Assembly (NCBI GenBank): GCA_003268905.1
Contig: QLTU01000024.1
Span: 1 to 56,883, forward strand
Source: Acidovorax defluvii
Lineage (GTDB): Bacteria; Pseudomonadota; Gammaproteobacteria; Burkholderiales; Burkholderiaceae_C
DNA: 56,883 bases
Direction: 5' to 3'
Shown here one piece after another: positions 26,195-35,960 of the stretch; the first letter of the stretch is position 1; each line of letters opens with the position of its first letter. The notes beneath the pieces are model-generated. The model saw only the letters and a program-made list of their open reading frames with translations. It was not told the origin of the DNA and made no database searches. Made by a program: the position numbers and the translations under genes.

Positions 26195-27430
26195 TCAGGA
26201 AGGACGCTTCATCTGGCACGAAGTGGGCGTACTGGCCACATAGGGCTCGTAGTACTTCACAGGAACAAACGTGTGGCCCGTGTTTTCAGAGTCGATCGTG
26301 TACTTGCCACCCGTCTTCTCCCACCTCGAGACGAAGAGGCCTTGCTGCAGCTGGTGATCGGTCTTGCGCATGTCCACCTCGCCGTTGAAGCTCTTGAACT
26401 TCATGCCTTCCAGGGTGGCCGCCACCTTCACCGGGTCGGTGGACTTGGTCTTGGCAAAGGCTTCCGTCAGCATGGAGAAGGCGTGGTACACGGCGCCGGT
26501 GTACATGTCGTCATTGAACTTCTTCTTGTAGTCCACCACGATCTGGTTCAGGGGCCCTGGCAGGTTCATGTGGGCATAAGCCACCATGTACACGCGGCCA
26601 GCAGCGGCAGCGCCCATGGCAGTCGGGCTGCCGGATACGGATCCGTAGTAGGTGTAGAAGTTGACGTTGTTCAGGCCCGCGTCGTTGGCGGCCTTGATCA
26701 GCAGCGCCAGGTCGGAGCCCCAGTTGCCGGTGATCACACTGTCGGCGCCCGAGGCCTTGATCTTGGCGATGTAGGGCGAGAAATCGCGCACCTGTGCCAA
26801 CGGGTGCAGGTCGTCTCCGACAAACTGCACGTCGGGGCGCTTGCGCTTCATGATTTCCTTGGCGAATTTGGAAACCTGGTGGCCGTGCGAGTAGTTCTGG
26901 TTGATCAGGTAGACCTTCTTGACTTCAGGAAGGTCTTTCATGTATGTGGTCAGCGCTTCCATCTTCATGGAGGTGTCGGCATCCAGGCGGAAGTGCCAGT
27001 AGCTGCACTTGCTGTTGGTCAGGTCCGGGTCCACCGCGGCATAGTTGAGGAACAGCACTTCCTTGCCAGGGTTGCGGGCGTTGTGCTTTTCCAGCGCGTC
27101 AATGATGGCCAAAGCCGGGCCAGAGCCATTGCCCTGCACCACATAGCGGGCACCTTGGTCCATTGCGGAACGCAGGGCGCTGGTGGTTTCCTGCGGGCTC
27201 AGCTTGTTGTCGATGCCGATGATTTCAAACTTGACGCCGGCTGCATTCTTTTTGTTGAACTCTTCCGCCAGAAACTGAAAGCTCTTGAGCTGGTTCGTAC
27301 CCACCGCAGCCATCAGGCCCGAGAGCGGGTCTAGCCAGGCGATTTTGACGGTTTCGCCTTTTTGGGCGAAAGCGCCACCAGCGCTTGCCAGAATAACGGA
27401 TGCAGCTACTGCTTTGATAGCAAATTTCAT
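26195..27430 (-). CDS. livK: ABC transporter substrate-binding protein (LivK/Leu-Ile-Val family)
   Basis: A 411-residue periplasmic binding protein. The signal peptide (MKFAIKAVAAS...AGGAFAQ) is followed by a type I periplasmic-binding fold: KIAWLDPLSGLMAAVGTNQ, then the linker VVQGNGSGPALAI. GGAGA sits well before the ATG. Its ligand is not certain: the neighbours are an acyl-CoA ligase upstream and beta-oxidation genes downstream, so an organic acid is as likely as an amino acid. The DNA encoding the signal peptide resembles the interspersed repeat. Confidence 0.9.
   Translation of the reverse strand: MKFAIKAVAASVILASAGGAFAQKGETVKIAWLDPLSGLMAAVGTNQLKSFQFLAEEFNKKNAAGVKFEIIGIDNKLSPQETTSALRSAMDQGARYVVQGNGSGPALAIIDALEKHNARNPGKEVLFLNYAAVDPDLTNSKCSYWHFRLDADTSMKMEALTTYMKDLPEVKKVYLINQNYSHGHQVSKFAKEIMKRKRPDVQFVGDDLHPLAQVRDFSPYIAKIKASGADSVITGNWGSDLALLIKAANDAGLNNVNFYTYYGSVSGSPTAMGAAAAGRVYMVAYAHMNLPGPLNQIVVDYKKKFNDDMYTGAVYHAFSMLTEAFAKTKSTDPVKVAATLEGMKFKSFNGEVDMRKTDHQLQQGLFVSRWEKTGGKYTIDSENTGHTFVPVKYYEPYVASTPTSCQMKRPS
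27380..27428 (-). repeat. Possible repeat copy coding for the LivK signal peptide
   Basis: Minus strand TTTGCTATCAAAGCAGTAGC followed by TGCATCCGTTATTCTGGC and AAGCGCTGGTGGC aligns end to end with the repeat, though with more mismatches than the others. Chance similarity to a normal signal-peptide coding sequence cannot be excluded. Confidence 0.4.
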
Positions 27431-27574
27431 TGTCTTGTCTCCTGTTGAATCAACCGAACGCAGCGTACCGCGTTGCCACCAACCACCGCTCAGGGATTGC
27501 CCCTAGCAGCTATCACCCATGCGACTGGCATGCCGCGGATGCAGCGCTCCCCCGAGCGCCACACCCGCCCGAAA

Positions 27575-29218
27575 TCAAAGGCCGGGAAGCTTGTAACCCT
27601 TGAGCTGCTCGCGCAGCTTGGCCTTGAGCATCTTGCCCGTGGCCCCGATGGGTATGGCATCGACAAACACCACGTCATCAGGAATCTGCCACTTGGCGGT
27701 CTTGCCTTCGTAAAAGGCCAGCAGTTCCTCGCGGCTCACTTCGGCGCCGGGCTTGAGGGCCACCGCGACGATCGGGCGCTCATCCCACTTGGGATGCGGC
27801 ATGCCGACACAGGCCGCCATGGCAATGGCGGGGTGCGCCATGGCGATGTTTTCGATGTCGATGGAGCTGATCCACTCGCCGCCAGACTTGATGACGTCCT
27901 TGCTGCGGTCGGTGATCTGCATGAAGCCATCTGCGTCGATGGTTGCCACGTCACCGGTGGGAAACCAGCCACGCCCCTGCGCATCCGCGATCAGGGGGCT
28001 GCCGCCTTCGCTCTTGTAGTAATCGGCCACGATCCATGGCCCCTTCACCAGCAGGTCACCGTAGGTCTTGCCATCCCAGGGCAGCTCGGCACCGGAGCTG
28101 TCCACAATCTTCATGTCCACGCCATAAATGGCGCGCCCCTGCTTTTGCAGGACCTTCATCTGTTCATCCCGCGGCAACGCCTGATGCTTGTTTTTGAGCG
28201 TGCACAGCGTACCCAACGGGCTCATCTCCGTCATGCCCCAGGCGTGCAGGACCGACACGCCAAATTCATCCTGGAAGGCATGGATCATGGCGGGTGGGCA
28301 TGCCGAACCACCAATCACCGTGCGGTTGAGGGTGCTGAACCTGAAACCACCTGCCTTGACGTGGTTCAGCAACATCTGCCAGACCGTGGGCACACCTGCG
28401 GCAAAGGTCACCCCTTCCGATTCGATCAACTCATACACCGACTTGCCATCCAGGGCCGGCCCCGGAAACACCAGCTTGCAGCCGGTGAGCGGTGCCGAAT
28501 AGGGAATGCCCCAGGCATTGACGTGAAACATGGGCACCACAGGCAGCACGGCATCGCGCGCCGACAGGTTCATCACATCGGGCAACGCTGCGGCATAGGC
28601 GTGCAGTGTGGTCGAGCGGTGGCTGTAAAGCGCCGCCTTGGGGTTGCCGGTGGTGCCGCTCGTGTAGCACATGCTGGACGCCGAATTTTCGTCAAACACG
28701 GGCCAGGCGTAGTCGGTGGATGCGCCGCCAATCCAGGTCTCGTAGCTCACCAGACCGGGGATTCCCGAGTCGGCTGGCAGCTTGTCGGCATCGCACAGCG
28801 CCACCCATTTTTTCACCGTGGGGCAGCGTGCGTGCACCGCCTGCACCAGCGGCAGGAAGGTGATGTCAAAGCACATCACCTGGTCTTCGGCATGGTTGAC
28901 GATCCAGGCGATCTGATCAGGATGCAGTCGCGGGTTGACGGTGTGCAGCACACGGCCTGATCCGCTCACACCAAAGTACATCTCCATGTGGCGGTAGCCA
29001 TTCCACGCCAGCGTGGCCACGCGGTCGCTGAACTGCAGCTCCATGCCGTCCAGCACATTCGCCAGCTGCCTGGCACGGCGTGCAAGGTCACGGTAGGTGT
29101 AGCGATGAATATCCCCTTCCACCCTGCGTGAGACGATTTTTGCATCGCCGTGGTGCCGTTCGGCAAACTCGATCAGCGAAGAAATCAGCAGTGGTTGACT
29201 TTGCATCAGGCCCAGCAT
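27575..29218 (-). CDS. Long-chain/medium-chain acyl-CoA synthetase (AMP-binding enzyme)
   Basis: A 547-residue ANL-superfamily ligase, activating a carboxylic acid through an acyl-adenylate to acyl-CoA. The AMP motif [39 protein letters not shown] and the C-terminal lysine in [17 protein letters not shown] are present. It resembles the FadD3/AlkK-like group from Pseudomonas and Burkholderiales. SD AAGGAG is five to six bases before the ATG. It lies directly upstream of livK on the same strand (144 bp gap), so substrate activation and uptake are likely linked. Confidence 0.92.
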   Translation of the reverse strand: MLGLMQSQPLLISSLIEFAERHHGDAKIVSRRVEGDIHRYTYRDLARRARQLANVLDGMELQFSDRVATLAWNGYRHMEMYFGVSGSGRVLHTVNPRLHPDQIAWIVNHAEDQVMCFDITFLPLVQAVHARCPTVKKWVALCDADKLPADSGIPGLVSYETWIGGASTDYAWPVFDENSASSMCYTSGTTGNPKAALYSHRSTTLHAYAAALPDVMNLSARDAVLPVVPMFHVNAWGIPYSAPLTGCKLVFPGPALDGKSVYELIESEGVTFAAGVPTVWQMLLNHVKAGGFRFSTLNRTVIGGSACPPAMIHAFQDEFGVSVLHAWGMTEMSPLGTLCTLKNKHQALPRDEQMKVLQKQGRAIYGVDMKIVDSSGAELPWDGKTYGDLLVKGPWIVADYYKSEGGSPLIADAQGRGWFPTGDVATIDADGFMQITDRSKDVIKSGGEWISSIDIENIAMAHPAIAMAACVGMPHPKWDERPIVAVALKPGAEVSREELLAFYEGKTAKWQIPDDVVFVDAIPIGATGKMLKAKLREQLKGYKLPGL

Positions 29219-29644
29219 GTGTGCTCCTTGAATATCATGTTGATTGGAATCCTTATCCTACCGTGGCCAGTGTGCGCAAAACGGCTCAGTGCGCGGCCCT
29301 GCAACCGATCGCCCGCCGCCTAGGTGCCCGCTGCCGATTGAGATGGATGCAAGGCCTCGCGCGCCCCACGGCCTGGGCCACAGTGTGCAGCGTTGCCTTC
29401 TTCGCGCCAACACCTGTCGCGCGCCAGACAGTTGGCGGGCGGGGCCAGCGCCTCAGGCTGCTTGCCCATTTTTCAGATCGTGCTGCCTGAGTCGCTGTGT
29501 CAGACGCCAAGTCACACAATACGCAGATGAAGCCTCCCCCAAGTCACAAGGCCCATTGAAGGGCTGCGCCACCCAACGCCAAATCCGCTGCGCGGGCATG
29601 GCCCTGCAAGGGCCGGGGCATCGTGGCTGCGAGACAATGCACCG
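29219..29644. other. Divergent intergenic region, acyl-CoA ligase / selO
   Basis: About 425 bp that should carry two divergent promoters. No repeat, RNA gene or credible small coding region was recognised. Confidence 0.4.
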
Positions 29645-31126
29645 ATGAACCCGCTTGCCACCAGCACTGCCACCTCGCCTCTGGAATGGACCAGCCAGGG
29701 TGCGTTCGCCAGCCTGGGGCCCACGTTTTTCACCGCATTGGAGCCCACCCCCCTGCCCCAACCGCACTGGATAGGCACCAGCACCGACGTGGCGCAACTG
29801 CTGGCGCTTGATGCAGACTGGATGGCGTCGGACGAAGCGCTGCATGCGTTCACGGGCAATGCCCGCCTGCCCGGCAGCAGCCCCCTGGCCAGCGTTTACA
29901 GCGGCCACCAGTTTGGCGTGTGGGCCGGGCAGCTGGGCGACGGGCGGGCCATCCTGCTGGGCGAAACCATGGGCGGGCTGGAGGTGCAGCTCAAAGGCAG
30001 CGGCCGAACCCCCTACTCGCGCATGGGCGATGGGCGCGCCGTGCTGCGTTCGAGCATCCGCGAATTCCTGTGCAGCGAAGCCATGCACGCGCTCGGCATC
30101 CCCACCTCGCGGGCCTTGTGCTTAACAGAGTCACCGGCGCCCGTGCGCCGCGAAGAAATTGAAACCGCTGCCGTGGTGACCCGGGTGGCGCAGAGTTTTA
30201 TCCGTTTCGGCCATTTCGAGCATTTCGCCGCCCGTGGCAAGGTGGACGAGCTGCGCGCGCTGGCCGACTATGTGATCGACCGGTATTACCCGGCCTGCCG
30301 CACCACCGGGCAGCCTGGTGGCAACGCCTATGCAGCGTTGCTGCAGGCCGTGAGCGAGCGCACGGCAACCCTGATGGCGCACTGGCAGGCCGTGGGGTTT
30401 TGTCATGGTGTGATGAACACCGACAACATGAGCATTCTGGGTTTGACCATCGACTACGGCCCCTTTCAGTTTCTGGATGCCTTCGTGCCCGGCCACGTCT
30501 GCAACCACAGCGACGCCCAGGGCCGATATGCCTTCAATCGCCAGCCCAACGTGGCCTACTGGAATCTGCATTGCCTGGCCCAGGCCTTGATGCCGCTGAT
30601 CGGCGACGAAGAGTTGGCCCGGGAGGCCCTTGCGTCGTACAAAACCGTTTTTTCCACCGACTTCATGGCCCGCATGCGCGCCAAGCTGGGCTTTGCCGGC
30701 GAGCGTGCCGACGATGCCGAATTGATCGACGGGATCTTGCTGCTGCTGGCAGAAAACGGAGTGGACTACACCATCTTTTGGCGCCGCCTGTCGCACGCCG
30801 TCGCGCAAAACCATTTTGAACTGGTGCGCGACCTGTTTGCTGACCGTGCGGGCTGGGACCAGTGGTTGCTATCATATAGTGAGCTACTTGCGCTTACAAA
30901 TAAAGGGCTAGCGGCCGATTTGATGCTAAACAACAATCCCAAGTTCGTGCTGCGCAACCACCTGGGCGAGCAGGCCATCCGGGCTGCGAAACTTGGTGAT
31001 TTCTCCAAATTCCAAACCCTGCAGCGCCTGCTGGAGCGTCCGTTTGACGAGCATCCCGGCCACGACGCCTGGGCAGACTTCCCGCCCGACTGGGCCTCAT
31101 CCATCGAGATCAGCTGTTCATCATGA
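29645..31126 (+). CDS. selO: Protein adenylyltransferase SelO (YdiU/UPF0061 family)
   Basis: A 493-residue pseudokinase-fold enzyme that transfers AMP from ATP to Ser/Thr/Tyr of proteins and is linked to redox homeostasis. Family signatures are clear: [67 protein letters not shown] and [11 protein letters not shown]. The C-terminus ends ISCSS, with cysteine at the position of the selenocysteine of some homologues. Residues encoded by 30865-30923 derive from the interspersed repeat. The stop overlaps msrB by four bases, so the two redox genes are translationally coupled. Confidence 0.95.
   Translation: MNPLATSTATSPLEWTSQGAFASLGPTFFTALEPTPLPQPHWIGTSTDVAQLLALDADWMASDEALHAFTGNARLPGSSPLASVYSGHQFGVWAGQLGDGRAILLGETMGGLEVQLKGSGRTPYSRMGDGRAVLRSSIREFLCSEAMHALGIPTSRALCLTESPAPVRREEIETAAVVTRVAQSFIRFGHFEHFAARGKVDELRALADYVIDRYYPACRTTGQPGGNAYAALLQAVSERTATLMAHWQAVGFCHGVMNTDNMSILGLTIDYGPFQFLDAFVPGHVCNHSDAQGRYAFNRQPNVAYWNLHCLAQALMPLIGDEELAREALASYKTVFSTDFMARMRAKLGFAGERADDAELIDGILLLLAENGVDYTIFWRRLSHAVAQNHFELVRDLFADRAGWDQWLLSYSELLALTNKGLAADLMLNNNPKFVLRNHLGEQAIRAAKLGDFSKFQTLQRLLERPFDEHPGHDAWADFPPDWASSIEISCSS
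30865..30923 (+). repeat. Interspersed repeat, copy 8, inside selO
   Basis: TTGCTATCATATAGTGAGCT, ACTTGCGCTTACAAATAAAG, then GGCTAGCGGCC and a TTGATGCT end. It is fully within the selO frame and encodes [19 protein letters not shown]. Confidence 0.7.
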
Positions 31127-31536
31127 GCTACCCCATCCAGAAAACCGACGCCGAATGGCAAACGCTGCTCCAGGAAAAGGGTGCCGAGCCCGGCGCGCTG
31201 CAGGTTACACGCCATGCGGCCACCGAGCGCCCCTTCACCGGCAAATACGAAGCACACTGGGCAGACGGCACCTACCACTGCATCTGCTGCGGCGCCAAGT
31301 TGTTTGATGCGGGCACCAAGTTTGATGCCGGCTGCGGCTGGCCGAGCTTTTCGCAGGCAGTGCCCGGAGCCATTGCAGACATCGTCGATCGCAGCCACGG
31401 CATGGTGCGCACCGAAACCGTGTGTGCACAATGCGGGGCGCATCTGGGCCATGTCTTCGAAGACGGCCCGGCACCGACAGGCCTGCGCTACTGCATGAAC
31501 TCCGCCTCACTCGACTTCACACAGAAGACCCCTTGA
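31123..31536 (+). CDS. msrB: Peptide-methionine (R)-S-oxide reductase MsrB
   Basis: A 137-residue reductase of methionine-R-sulfoxide in proteins. Zinc ligands are C53/C56 and C101/C104, and the catalytic cysteine C124 is in [15 protein letters not shown] is also present. Its ATG overlaps the selO stop. SelO and MsrB are both tied to oxidative stress, which fits the coupling. Confidence 0.96.
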   Translation: MSYPIQKTDAEWQTLLQEKGAEPGALQVTRHAATERPFTGKYEAHWADGTYHCICCGAKLFDAGTKFDAGCGWPSFSQAVPGAIADIVDRSHGMVRTETVCAQCGAHLGHVFEDGPAPTGLRYCMNSASLDFTQKTP

Positions 31537-31570
31537 ACCGGCCCAGGCCGTCACCCCAACCTCTGGCGAC

Positions 31571-32125
31571 ATGAAACTACTGATCGACTTCTTTCCCATC
31601 TTCCTGTTCTTCGCGGCATTCAAGATCTGGGGTATCTACATCGCCACAGCCGTGGCCATTGCCGCCACGGTGGTGCAGATCGGCTACCTGCATTTCAAGC
31701 ACGGCAAGGTCGAACCCATGCAATGGCTCAGCCTCGGGGTGATCGTGCTCTTCGGTGGTGCCACGCTGCTGTCGCAAAGCGACACCTTCATCAAGTGGAA
31801 GCCCACCGTGCTCTATTGGTTGATGGGTGGCGCACTGTTGGGCGGCCAGCTGTTTTTCCGCAAAAACCTGCTCAAGTCCCTGATGGGCGCTCAGATGGAC
31901 TTGCCGGAATCAGCATGGCGCACCATGAACTGGAGCTGGACGGGCTTCTTTGCCGTCATGGGCGTGCTCAACCTCTGGGTGGCCTACAACTTTGATACCG
32001 ACACCTGGGTCACCTTCAAGCTTTTCGGTGGCATGGGGCTGATGTTTGTGTTTGTGCTGGCGCAAGCGCTGTATCTCAGCCGCTACATGAAGGACACCGA
32101 AGACACCAAGGGGCCACAAGCATGA
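31571..32125 (+). CDS. yciB: Inner-membrane septation protein A (YciB/IspZ family)
   Basis: A 184-residue protein with five or six membrane segments. It begins MKLLIDFFPIFLFFAAFKIWGIYIATAVAI and ends with the PESAWRTMNWSWTGFFAVMGVLNLWVAY block, both typical of the family that affects cell-envelope integrity and septation. It follows msrB closely and overlaps bolA by four bases. Confidence 0.95.
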   Translation: MKLLIDFFPIFLFFAAFKIWGIYIATAVAIAATVVQIGYLHFKHGKVEPMQWLSLGVIVLFGGATLLSQSDTFIKWKPTVLYWLMGGALLGGQLFFRKNLLKSLMGAQMDLPESAWRTMNWSWTGFFAVMGVLNLWVAYNFDTDTWVTFKLFGGMGLMFVFVLAQALYLSRYMKDTEDTKGPQA

Positions 32126-32397
32126 CCACGATCCCGCTTCCCGCCCTGGCCCAGGCCATGCAGCAGCGCCTGGCTGAAAAGCTCAACCCCACCGTGGTGG
32201 AGGTAGTAGATGAAAGTGCCGCCCACACAGGCCATGCGGGCGCAAACGGCACGGGTTTCGGCACCCATTTCAGGGTGCGCATTGCGTCACCTTTGTTTAC
32301 CGGAAGAAGCCGCGTTGCGCAGCATCGCCTTGTGTATGATGCGCTGCAAGAATTTATTGACCAGGGCGTTCACGCCATCGTCATTGAAGTTCTCTGA
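32122..32397 (+). CDS. BolA family protein
   Basis: A 91-residue BolA/IbaG-type protein with the class II KH-like fold, including GTHFRVRIASPLFTGRSRVAQHRLVYDAL and a final VHAIVIEVL. Members act with monothiol glutaredoxins in iron-sulfur trafficking. The ATG overlaps the yciB stop, so it is translated from the same mRNA. Confidence 0.9.
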   Translation: MTTIPLPALAQAMQQRLAEKLNPTVVEVVDESAAHTGHAGANGTGFGTHFRVRIASPLFTGRSRVAQHRLVYDALQEFIDQGVHAIVIEVL

Positions 32398-32464
32398 CCC
32401 GGCCCCCATCTTTACTGTTGCCGGCCTTCGGCCTGTAATCACTTTCTCACTTTTTGGATTCCGC

Positions 32465-33250
32465 ATGAAGAAACAGCTCCTGTCCGGCCTCGTGGCCGCT
32501 GCCGTGCTGGGCACGATGGCCCTGCCCGTATCCGCCCAGAACCTTGCCATCGTGAATGGCAAGGCCGTGCCCAAAGAGCGCGCCGAAGTTCTGCGCCAGC
32601 AGGTAGAGCGGTCCGGCCGCCCCGTCACCCCTGAAGTGGAAGGTCAGATCAAGGAAGAAGTGATCGCCCGCGAAATCTTCCTGCAGGAAGCCCAAAAGCG
32701 CGGCCTCGAAGGATCTGCCGACTACAAAACGCAAATGGAGCTGGCCCGCCAAACCATCCTGATCCGCGAACTGTTCGCCGACTACCAGAAGAACAACCCC
32801 GTGACCGACGCTGAAATCCAGGCCGAGTACGACAAGTTCGTGGCCAACAATAGCGGCAAGGAATACAAGGCCAGCCACATCCTGGTGGACAAGGAAGCGG
32901 ATGCCAAAGCCATCATTGCATCCATCAAAAAGGGTGCCAAGTTTGAAGATATCGCCAAGAAGCAGTCCAAAGACCCAGGCTCTGGCGCCAAGGGCGGCGA
33001 TCTGGACTGGGCCAACCCCGCCAGCTATGTGAGCGAATTCACGGAAGCCCTGATCAAGCTCAGCAAGGGCAAGATGACCGAGACCCCTGTGAAGAGCCAG
33101 TTTGGCTGGCACGTGATCCGCCTGGACGACATGCGCCAAGCCCAGTTGCCCAAGCTGGACGAGGTCAAGCCGCAAGTTGCGCAGCAACTGCAGCAGCAAA
33201 AGCTGGCAAAGTTCCAGGAAGAACTGCGCGCCAAGGCCAAGGTCGAATAA
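32465..33250 (+). CDS. Periplasmic peptidylprolyl isomerase (PpiC/SurA-type parvulin)
   Basis: A 261-residue exported foldase. The signal peptide MKKQLLSGLVAAAVLGTMALPVSAQ is followed by a SurA-N-like helical part and a parvulin domain (YKASHILVDKEADAKAII, SKDPGSGAKGGDLDW, and KSQFGWHVIRLDD). A long Gln/Lys-rich helix ends the protein. The ATG gives the natural signal peptide, although the frame is open upstream within bolA. A strong terminator follows. Confidence 0.93.
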   Translation: MKKQLLSGLVAAAVLGTMALPVSAQNLAIVNGKAVPKERAEVLRQQVERSGRPVTPEVEGQIKEEVIAREIFLQEAQKRGLEGSADYKTQMELARQTILIRELFADYQKNNPVTDAEIQAEYDKFVANNSGKEYKASHILVDKEADAKAIIASIKKGAKFEDIAKKQSKDPGSGAKGGDLDWANPASYVSEFTEALIKLSKGKMTETPVKSQFGWHVIRLDDMRQAQLPKLDEVKPQVAQQLQQQKLAKFQEELRAKAKVE

Positions 33251-33292
33251 AAAGTGCCTGAATGCGTTCGCACTGAACGCAGGCTCCACAAT

Positions 33293-33322
33293 AAAAAAAC
33301 GCGGTTCAGGCCGCGTTTTTTT
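33293..33322 (+). terminator. Intrinsic terminator after the isomerase gene
   Basis: AAAAAAACGCGG, loop TTCAGG, CCGCGTTTTTTT. A 12-bp stem with A and T tracts makes it a good terminator on the plus strand and a possible bidirectional one. Confidence 0.85.
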
Positions 33323-33363
33323 ATGGTGAAAGCGCCATGGTAATCAGCGCACTTAGCAGGGCC

Positions 33364-34143
33364 TTATCTCTTGAGCACCCAGCCCAGCACCATCAGGCCA
33401 CCGATCATGACTGGCTGATGCACCATGTAGTAGCTCAGACTCCACCGCCCGAGAGATGCCAGTGGCCGCAAGAAAAACGGCACACCCAGCGGCACCCACG
33501 ATACCGATCGGGACAGCAACCACTGCCCCGCAGCCAGACCCCACCAGATGATTCCCAGCCAGGGCAGCACCGGCACGTAGTCCTCTGTAAACGGCTTGCG
33601 GGACACCAGGCCAAGCCAGTTCAAAGCGCGCCCATTCAACAGCGGTGCCCACTCAGCATCCACACCCGACAGGAGCAGCTTTGCACACCACGGCAGCGCC
33701 AGGGCAACGGCTCCCGCCAGCCAAAGCCAGCGCCCCCAGCCCGCAGTGCACCGGGCCACCAGCAGCATGACCGCCATGCCATGCAGCACACCGAAATAGA
33801 TAAAGCTTTGCGGAAACATCACCCACGAACTGACCGTCACCAGCACGGCGCAGCCAGCAATCTGGAGCCAGCGCCGACCAAACCGCACCCACCCCTGCCC
33901 TTGCTGTAAGGCGATGGCCTGACCGAGACCAGCACAGAAAAGAAAGAGGCTCACGATGGCGGTGCGCTGCAGAGTCCAAAAAGGATCAGCACGAAAACTC
34001 TGTGGCCAATAGCCAAAATGGCTCAGATCGAAACAAAAGTGGAAAACAGTCATCCACAGCATGGCAAAGCCCCGAAGGGCATCCACGCTGTCATAGCGAG
34101 CGTGGGGACTGGTGGCGGTGGAGAGCGGGTGATGAACGGTCAT
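33364..34143 (-). CDS. DUF1624 / heparan-alpha-glucosaminide N-acetyltransferase-like membrane protein
   Basis: A 259-residue membrane protein with about seven hydrophobic segments. It starts with the acyltransferase-like RYDSVDALRGFAMLWMTVFHFCFDLSHFGYW, and ends SYYMVHQPVMIGGLM. This matches the DUF1624 (OpgC/HGSNAT-like) family; the substrate is unknown. I chose the ATG giving MTVHHPLSTAT; the open frame extends into the tRNA gene, so the upstream start is not real. Confidence 0.82.
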   Translation of the reverse strand: MTVHHPLSTATSPHARYDSVDALRGFAMLWMTVFHFCFDLSHFGYWPQSFRADPFWTLQRTAIVSLFLFCAGLGQAIALQQGQGWVRFGRRWLQIAGCAVLVTVSSWVMFPQSFIYFGVLHGMAVMLLVARCTAGWGRWLWLAGAVALALPWCAKLLLSGVDAEWAPLLNGRALNWLGLVSRKPFTEDYVPVLPWLGIIWWGLAAGQWLLSRSVSWVPLGVPFFLRPLASLGRWSLSYYMVHQPVMIGGLMVLGWVLKR

Positions 34144-34231
34144 GGGTGTCGCGGCATTGCACTCGGCAGCATAGCTGCGCCGAATCGCAACATAGCGCTC
34201 AGTCTGCCAGGTTGGGTATCTGACAGGCAAC

Positions 34232-34266
34232 AAAAAAGGACTTGCAGCGTTTGCTGCAAGTCCTTT
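34232..34266 (-). terminator. Terminator for tRNA-Pro
   Basis: A 14-bp perfect stem (34235-34248 with 34253-34266; AAAGGACTTGCAGC / GCTGCAAGTCCTTT), loop GTTT, then T6 in the minus direction. Confidence 0.9.
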
Positions 34267-34272
34267 GAACAA

Positions 34273-34349
34273 TGGTCGGAGCGGCGGGATTCGAACTCGC
34301 GACCCTCTGCTCCCAAAGCAGATGCGCTACCAGGCTGCGCTACGCTCCG
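34273..34349 (-). tRNA. tRNA-Pro (TGG anticodon)
   Basis: A 77-nt cloverleaf on the minus strand. The acceptor stem CGGAGCG pairs with CGCTCCG, followed by A and an encoded CCA. The D-arm contains AGCGCAGCCTGGTAGCGC, the anticodon loop reads CTTTGGGA with anticodon TGG, and the T-arm has GTTCGAATC. It is followed by a strong terminator. Confidence 0.97.
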
Positions 34350-34444
34350 ACAGCTCGTATTCTATCCCGGAATTCAGAGCTGTTTGGAGTCTGATGCATT
34401 TCTTTTTTTACATCTCTCCAGCCACTGAAGTCACCGGCAAAGAA

Positions 34445-34693
34445 TCAACGACTCGAAGGACCAGGGCCACGACCGGCCAGATGGCGGAAAGTGATGCGAC
34501 CCTTGGTCAAATCGTAAGGCGACAGTTCCAGCGAGACCTTGTCACCCGCCAGAATGCGGATATGGTGCTTGCGCATCTTTCCACCGGTGTAGGCAATCAA
34601 CTGATGGCCGTTTTCCAGGGTTACGCGAAAACGCGAGTCGGGCAAAACTTCCGTCACGGAGCCTTGCATTTCAATCAGTTCTTCTTTGGCCAT
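34445..34693 (-). CDS. infA: Translation initiation factor IF-1
   Basis: An 82-residue OB-fold factor, complete: [24 protein letters not shown]...[20 protein letters not shown]...[20 protein letters not shown]. It binds the ribosomal A site during initiation. The C-terminal tail ([12 protein letters not shown]) is longer than in E. coli, as often seen in Burkholderiales, which commonly have a second infA in a ribosomal operon; this one is the stand-alone copy. Confidence 0.97.
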   Translation of the reverse strand: MAKEELIEMQGSVTEVLPDSRFRVTLENGHQLIAYTGGKMRKHHIRILAGDKVSLELSPYDLTKGRITFRHLAGRGPGPSSR

Positions 34694-35059
34694 GTGTATC
34701 TCTTAAAAACAAATATTCTGTGGTTGATGCGCCGGCACATCGTGCATCCACAACCGCCGTCACCGTGCCTTCTGGGGGCTCGGAGCACGGTGCTTTGCGG
34801 GCGGGGGAGTCGCTGCACCCGGGGTGCAGATCAGAAAAGAGGCCGGTGAGACGGCTTCAATGGACAGGCGAGGCGCTGTGCATGAGCCTGACAATTGTAG
34901 CGCGATGTCCCCGTCCTGCCTATGTCGCCAAGACAGACCGCCCGGCAAAGGTCAAATCCCCTCACTTGCAGCATCTGCCACAGTCGATGGGTACGCAGCA
35001 CAACATGCCACGGCATGCGACCGATAGAATCAGCCGCTTTCGTCCTTGAGGGTTCGTCC

Positions 35060-35905
35060 GTGTCTGATCGCCTGGCAGTTTTGCCGCAATACATCATGCC
35101 CAAGCGGGCCCTCACCACCCTGGCTGGCAAATTCGCCTCTGCACATTTAGGAAGTTTGACCACGGCAGTGATACGCCGCTTTGTGGCACGTTACAACGTG
35201 AACATGGCGGAGGCTGCCAACCCCGACGTCGCCAGCTATGCGTCGTTCAACGACTTCTTCACACGCTCTTTGAAACCTGGCGTACGTCCGCTGGCATCGG
35301 CCGATCTGATCTGCCCTGTGGACGGAACCATCAGCCAATTTGGTAGCATCGATAAAGACCAGGTTTTTCAGGCCAAAGGCCACCGCTATTCCACAACAGC
35401 GCTGATCGGTGGTGATGCGCTGCTTGCAGCGCGCTTTGACCACGGCCACTTCGCCACCTTGTACCTGAGCCCACGCGATTACCACCGTATTCACATGCCC
35501 TGCGCGGGTCAGCTCACGCGCATGGTGCATGTGCCGGGTGACCTATTTTCTGTGAACCCCACCACTGCGCGTGGTGTGCCTGGCCTGTTCGCACGCAATG
35601 AGCGCGTCGTGTGCGTTTTTGAATCGGCACATGGACCATTTGTGCTGGTGCTGGTGGGCGCCACCATCGTGGGCAGCATGGCCACCGTGTGGCATGGCCA
35701 AGTAAATCCTCCGCGCACTGGTCAGCTGCGTCAATGGGACTACGCGCCAGGTCAGGTGGCCCTGCGGCAAGGCGAAGAGATGGGTCGTTTTCTACTGGGA
35801 TCTACCGTGGTGATGCTATTTCCGAAGGGGCCGCTGCAATTCAACGCCCATTGGGCCGCGGCACGACCTATTCAACTAGGTGAATCTATGGCCCAGCGCC
35901 AATAA
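35060..35905 (+). CDS. psd: Phosphatidylserine decarboxylase proenzyme
   Basis: A 281-residue membrane-associated proenzyme making phosphatidylethanolamine. It has the YASFNDFFTRSLKPGVRP segment, the VDGTISQFG active region, HFATLYLSPRDYHRIHMP and the autocatalytic LGST cleavage motif (RFLLGSTVVML), whose Ser becomes the pyruvoyl group. I chose a GTG start (VSDRLAVLPQYIMPK), the usual position in the family. Upstream ATG codons in the frame look spurious. Confidence 0.92.
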   Translation: MSDRLAVLPQYIMPKRALTTLAGKFASAHLGSLTTAVIRRFVARYNVNMAEAANPDVASYASFNDFFTRSLKPGVRPLASADLICPVDGTISQFGSIDKDQVFQAKGHRYSTTALIGGDALLAARFDHGHFATLYLSPRDYHRIHMPCAGQLTRMVHVPGDLFSVNPTTARGVPGLFARNERVVCVFESAHGPFVLVLVGATIVGSMATVWHGQVNPPRTGQLRQWDYAPGQVALRQGEEMGRFLLGSTVVMLFPKGPLQFNAHWAAARPIQLGESMAQRQ

Positions 35906-35960
35906 ACCGCAGGTGCACTTCGAGCAATATTGACGCCACTCCAACAGTGAAAGCACTCCT

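Noticed and set aside
29219..29644. Small genes in the ligase/selO gap
   Set aside because: Several short frames exist on both strands, but none has both an SD and a sensible composition.
34273..34349. tRNA-Pro as the attachment site of the island
   Set aside because: infA, psd and a small gene separate it from the island edge, and no duplicate of the tRNA 3' end was found near 36 kb or in the visible island. The element carries a serine recombinase, which does not favour tRNA targets.
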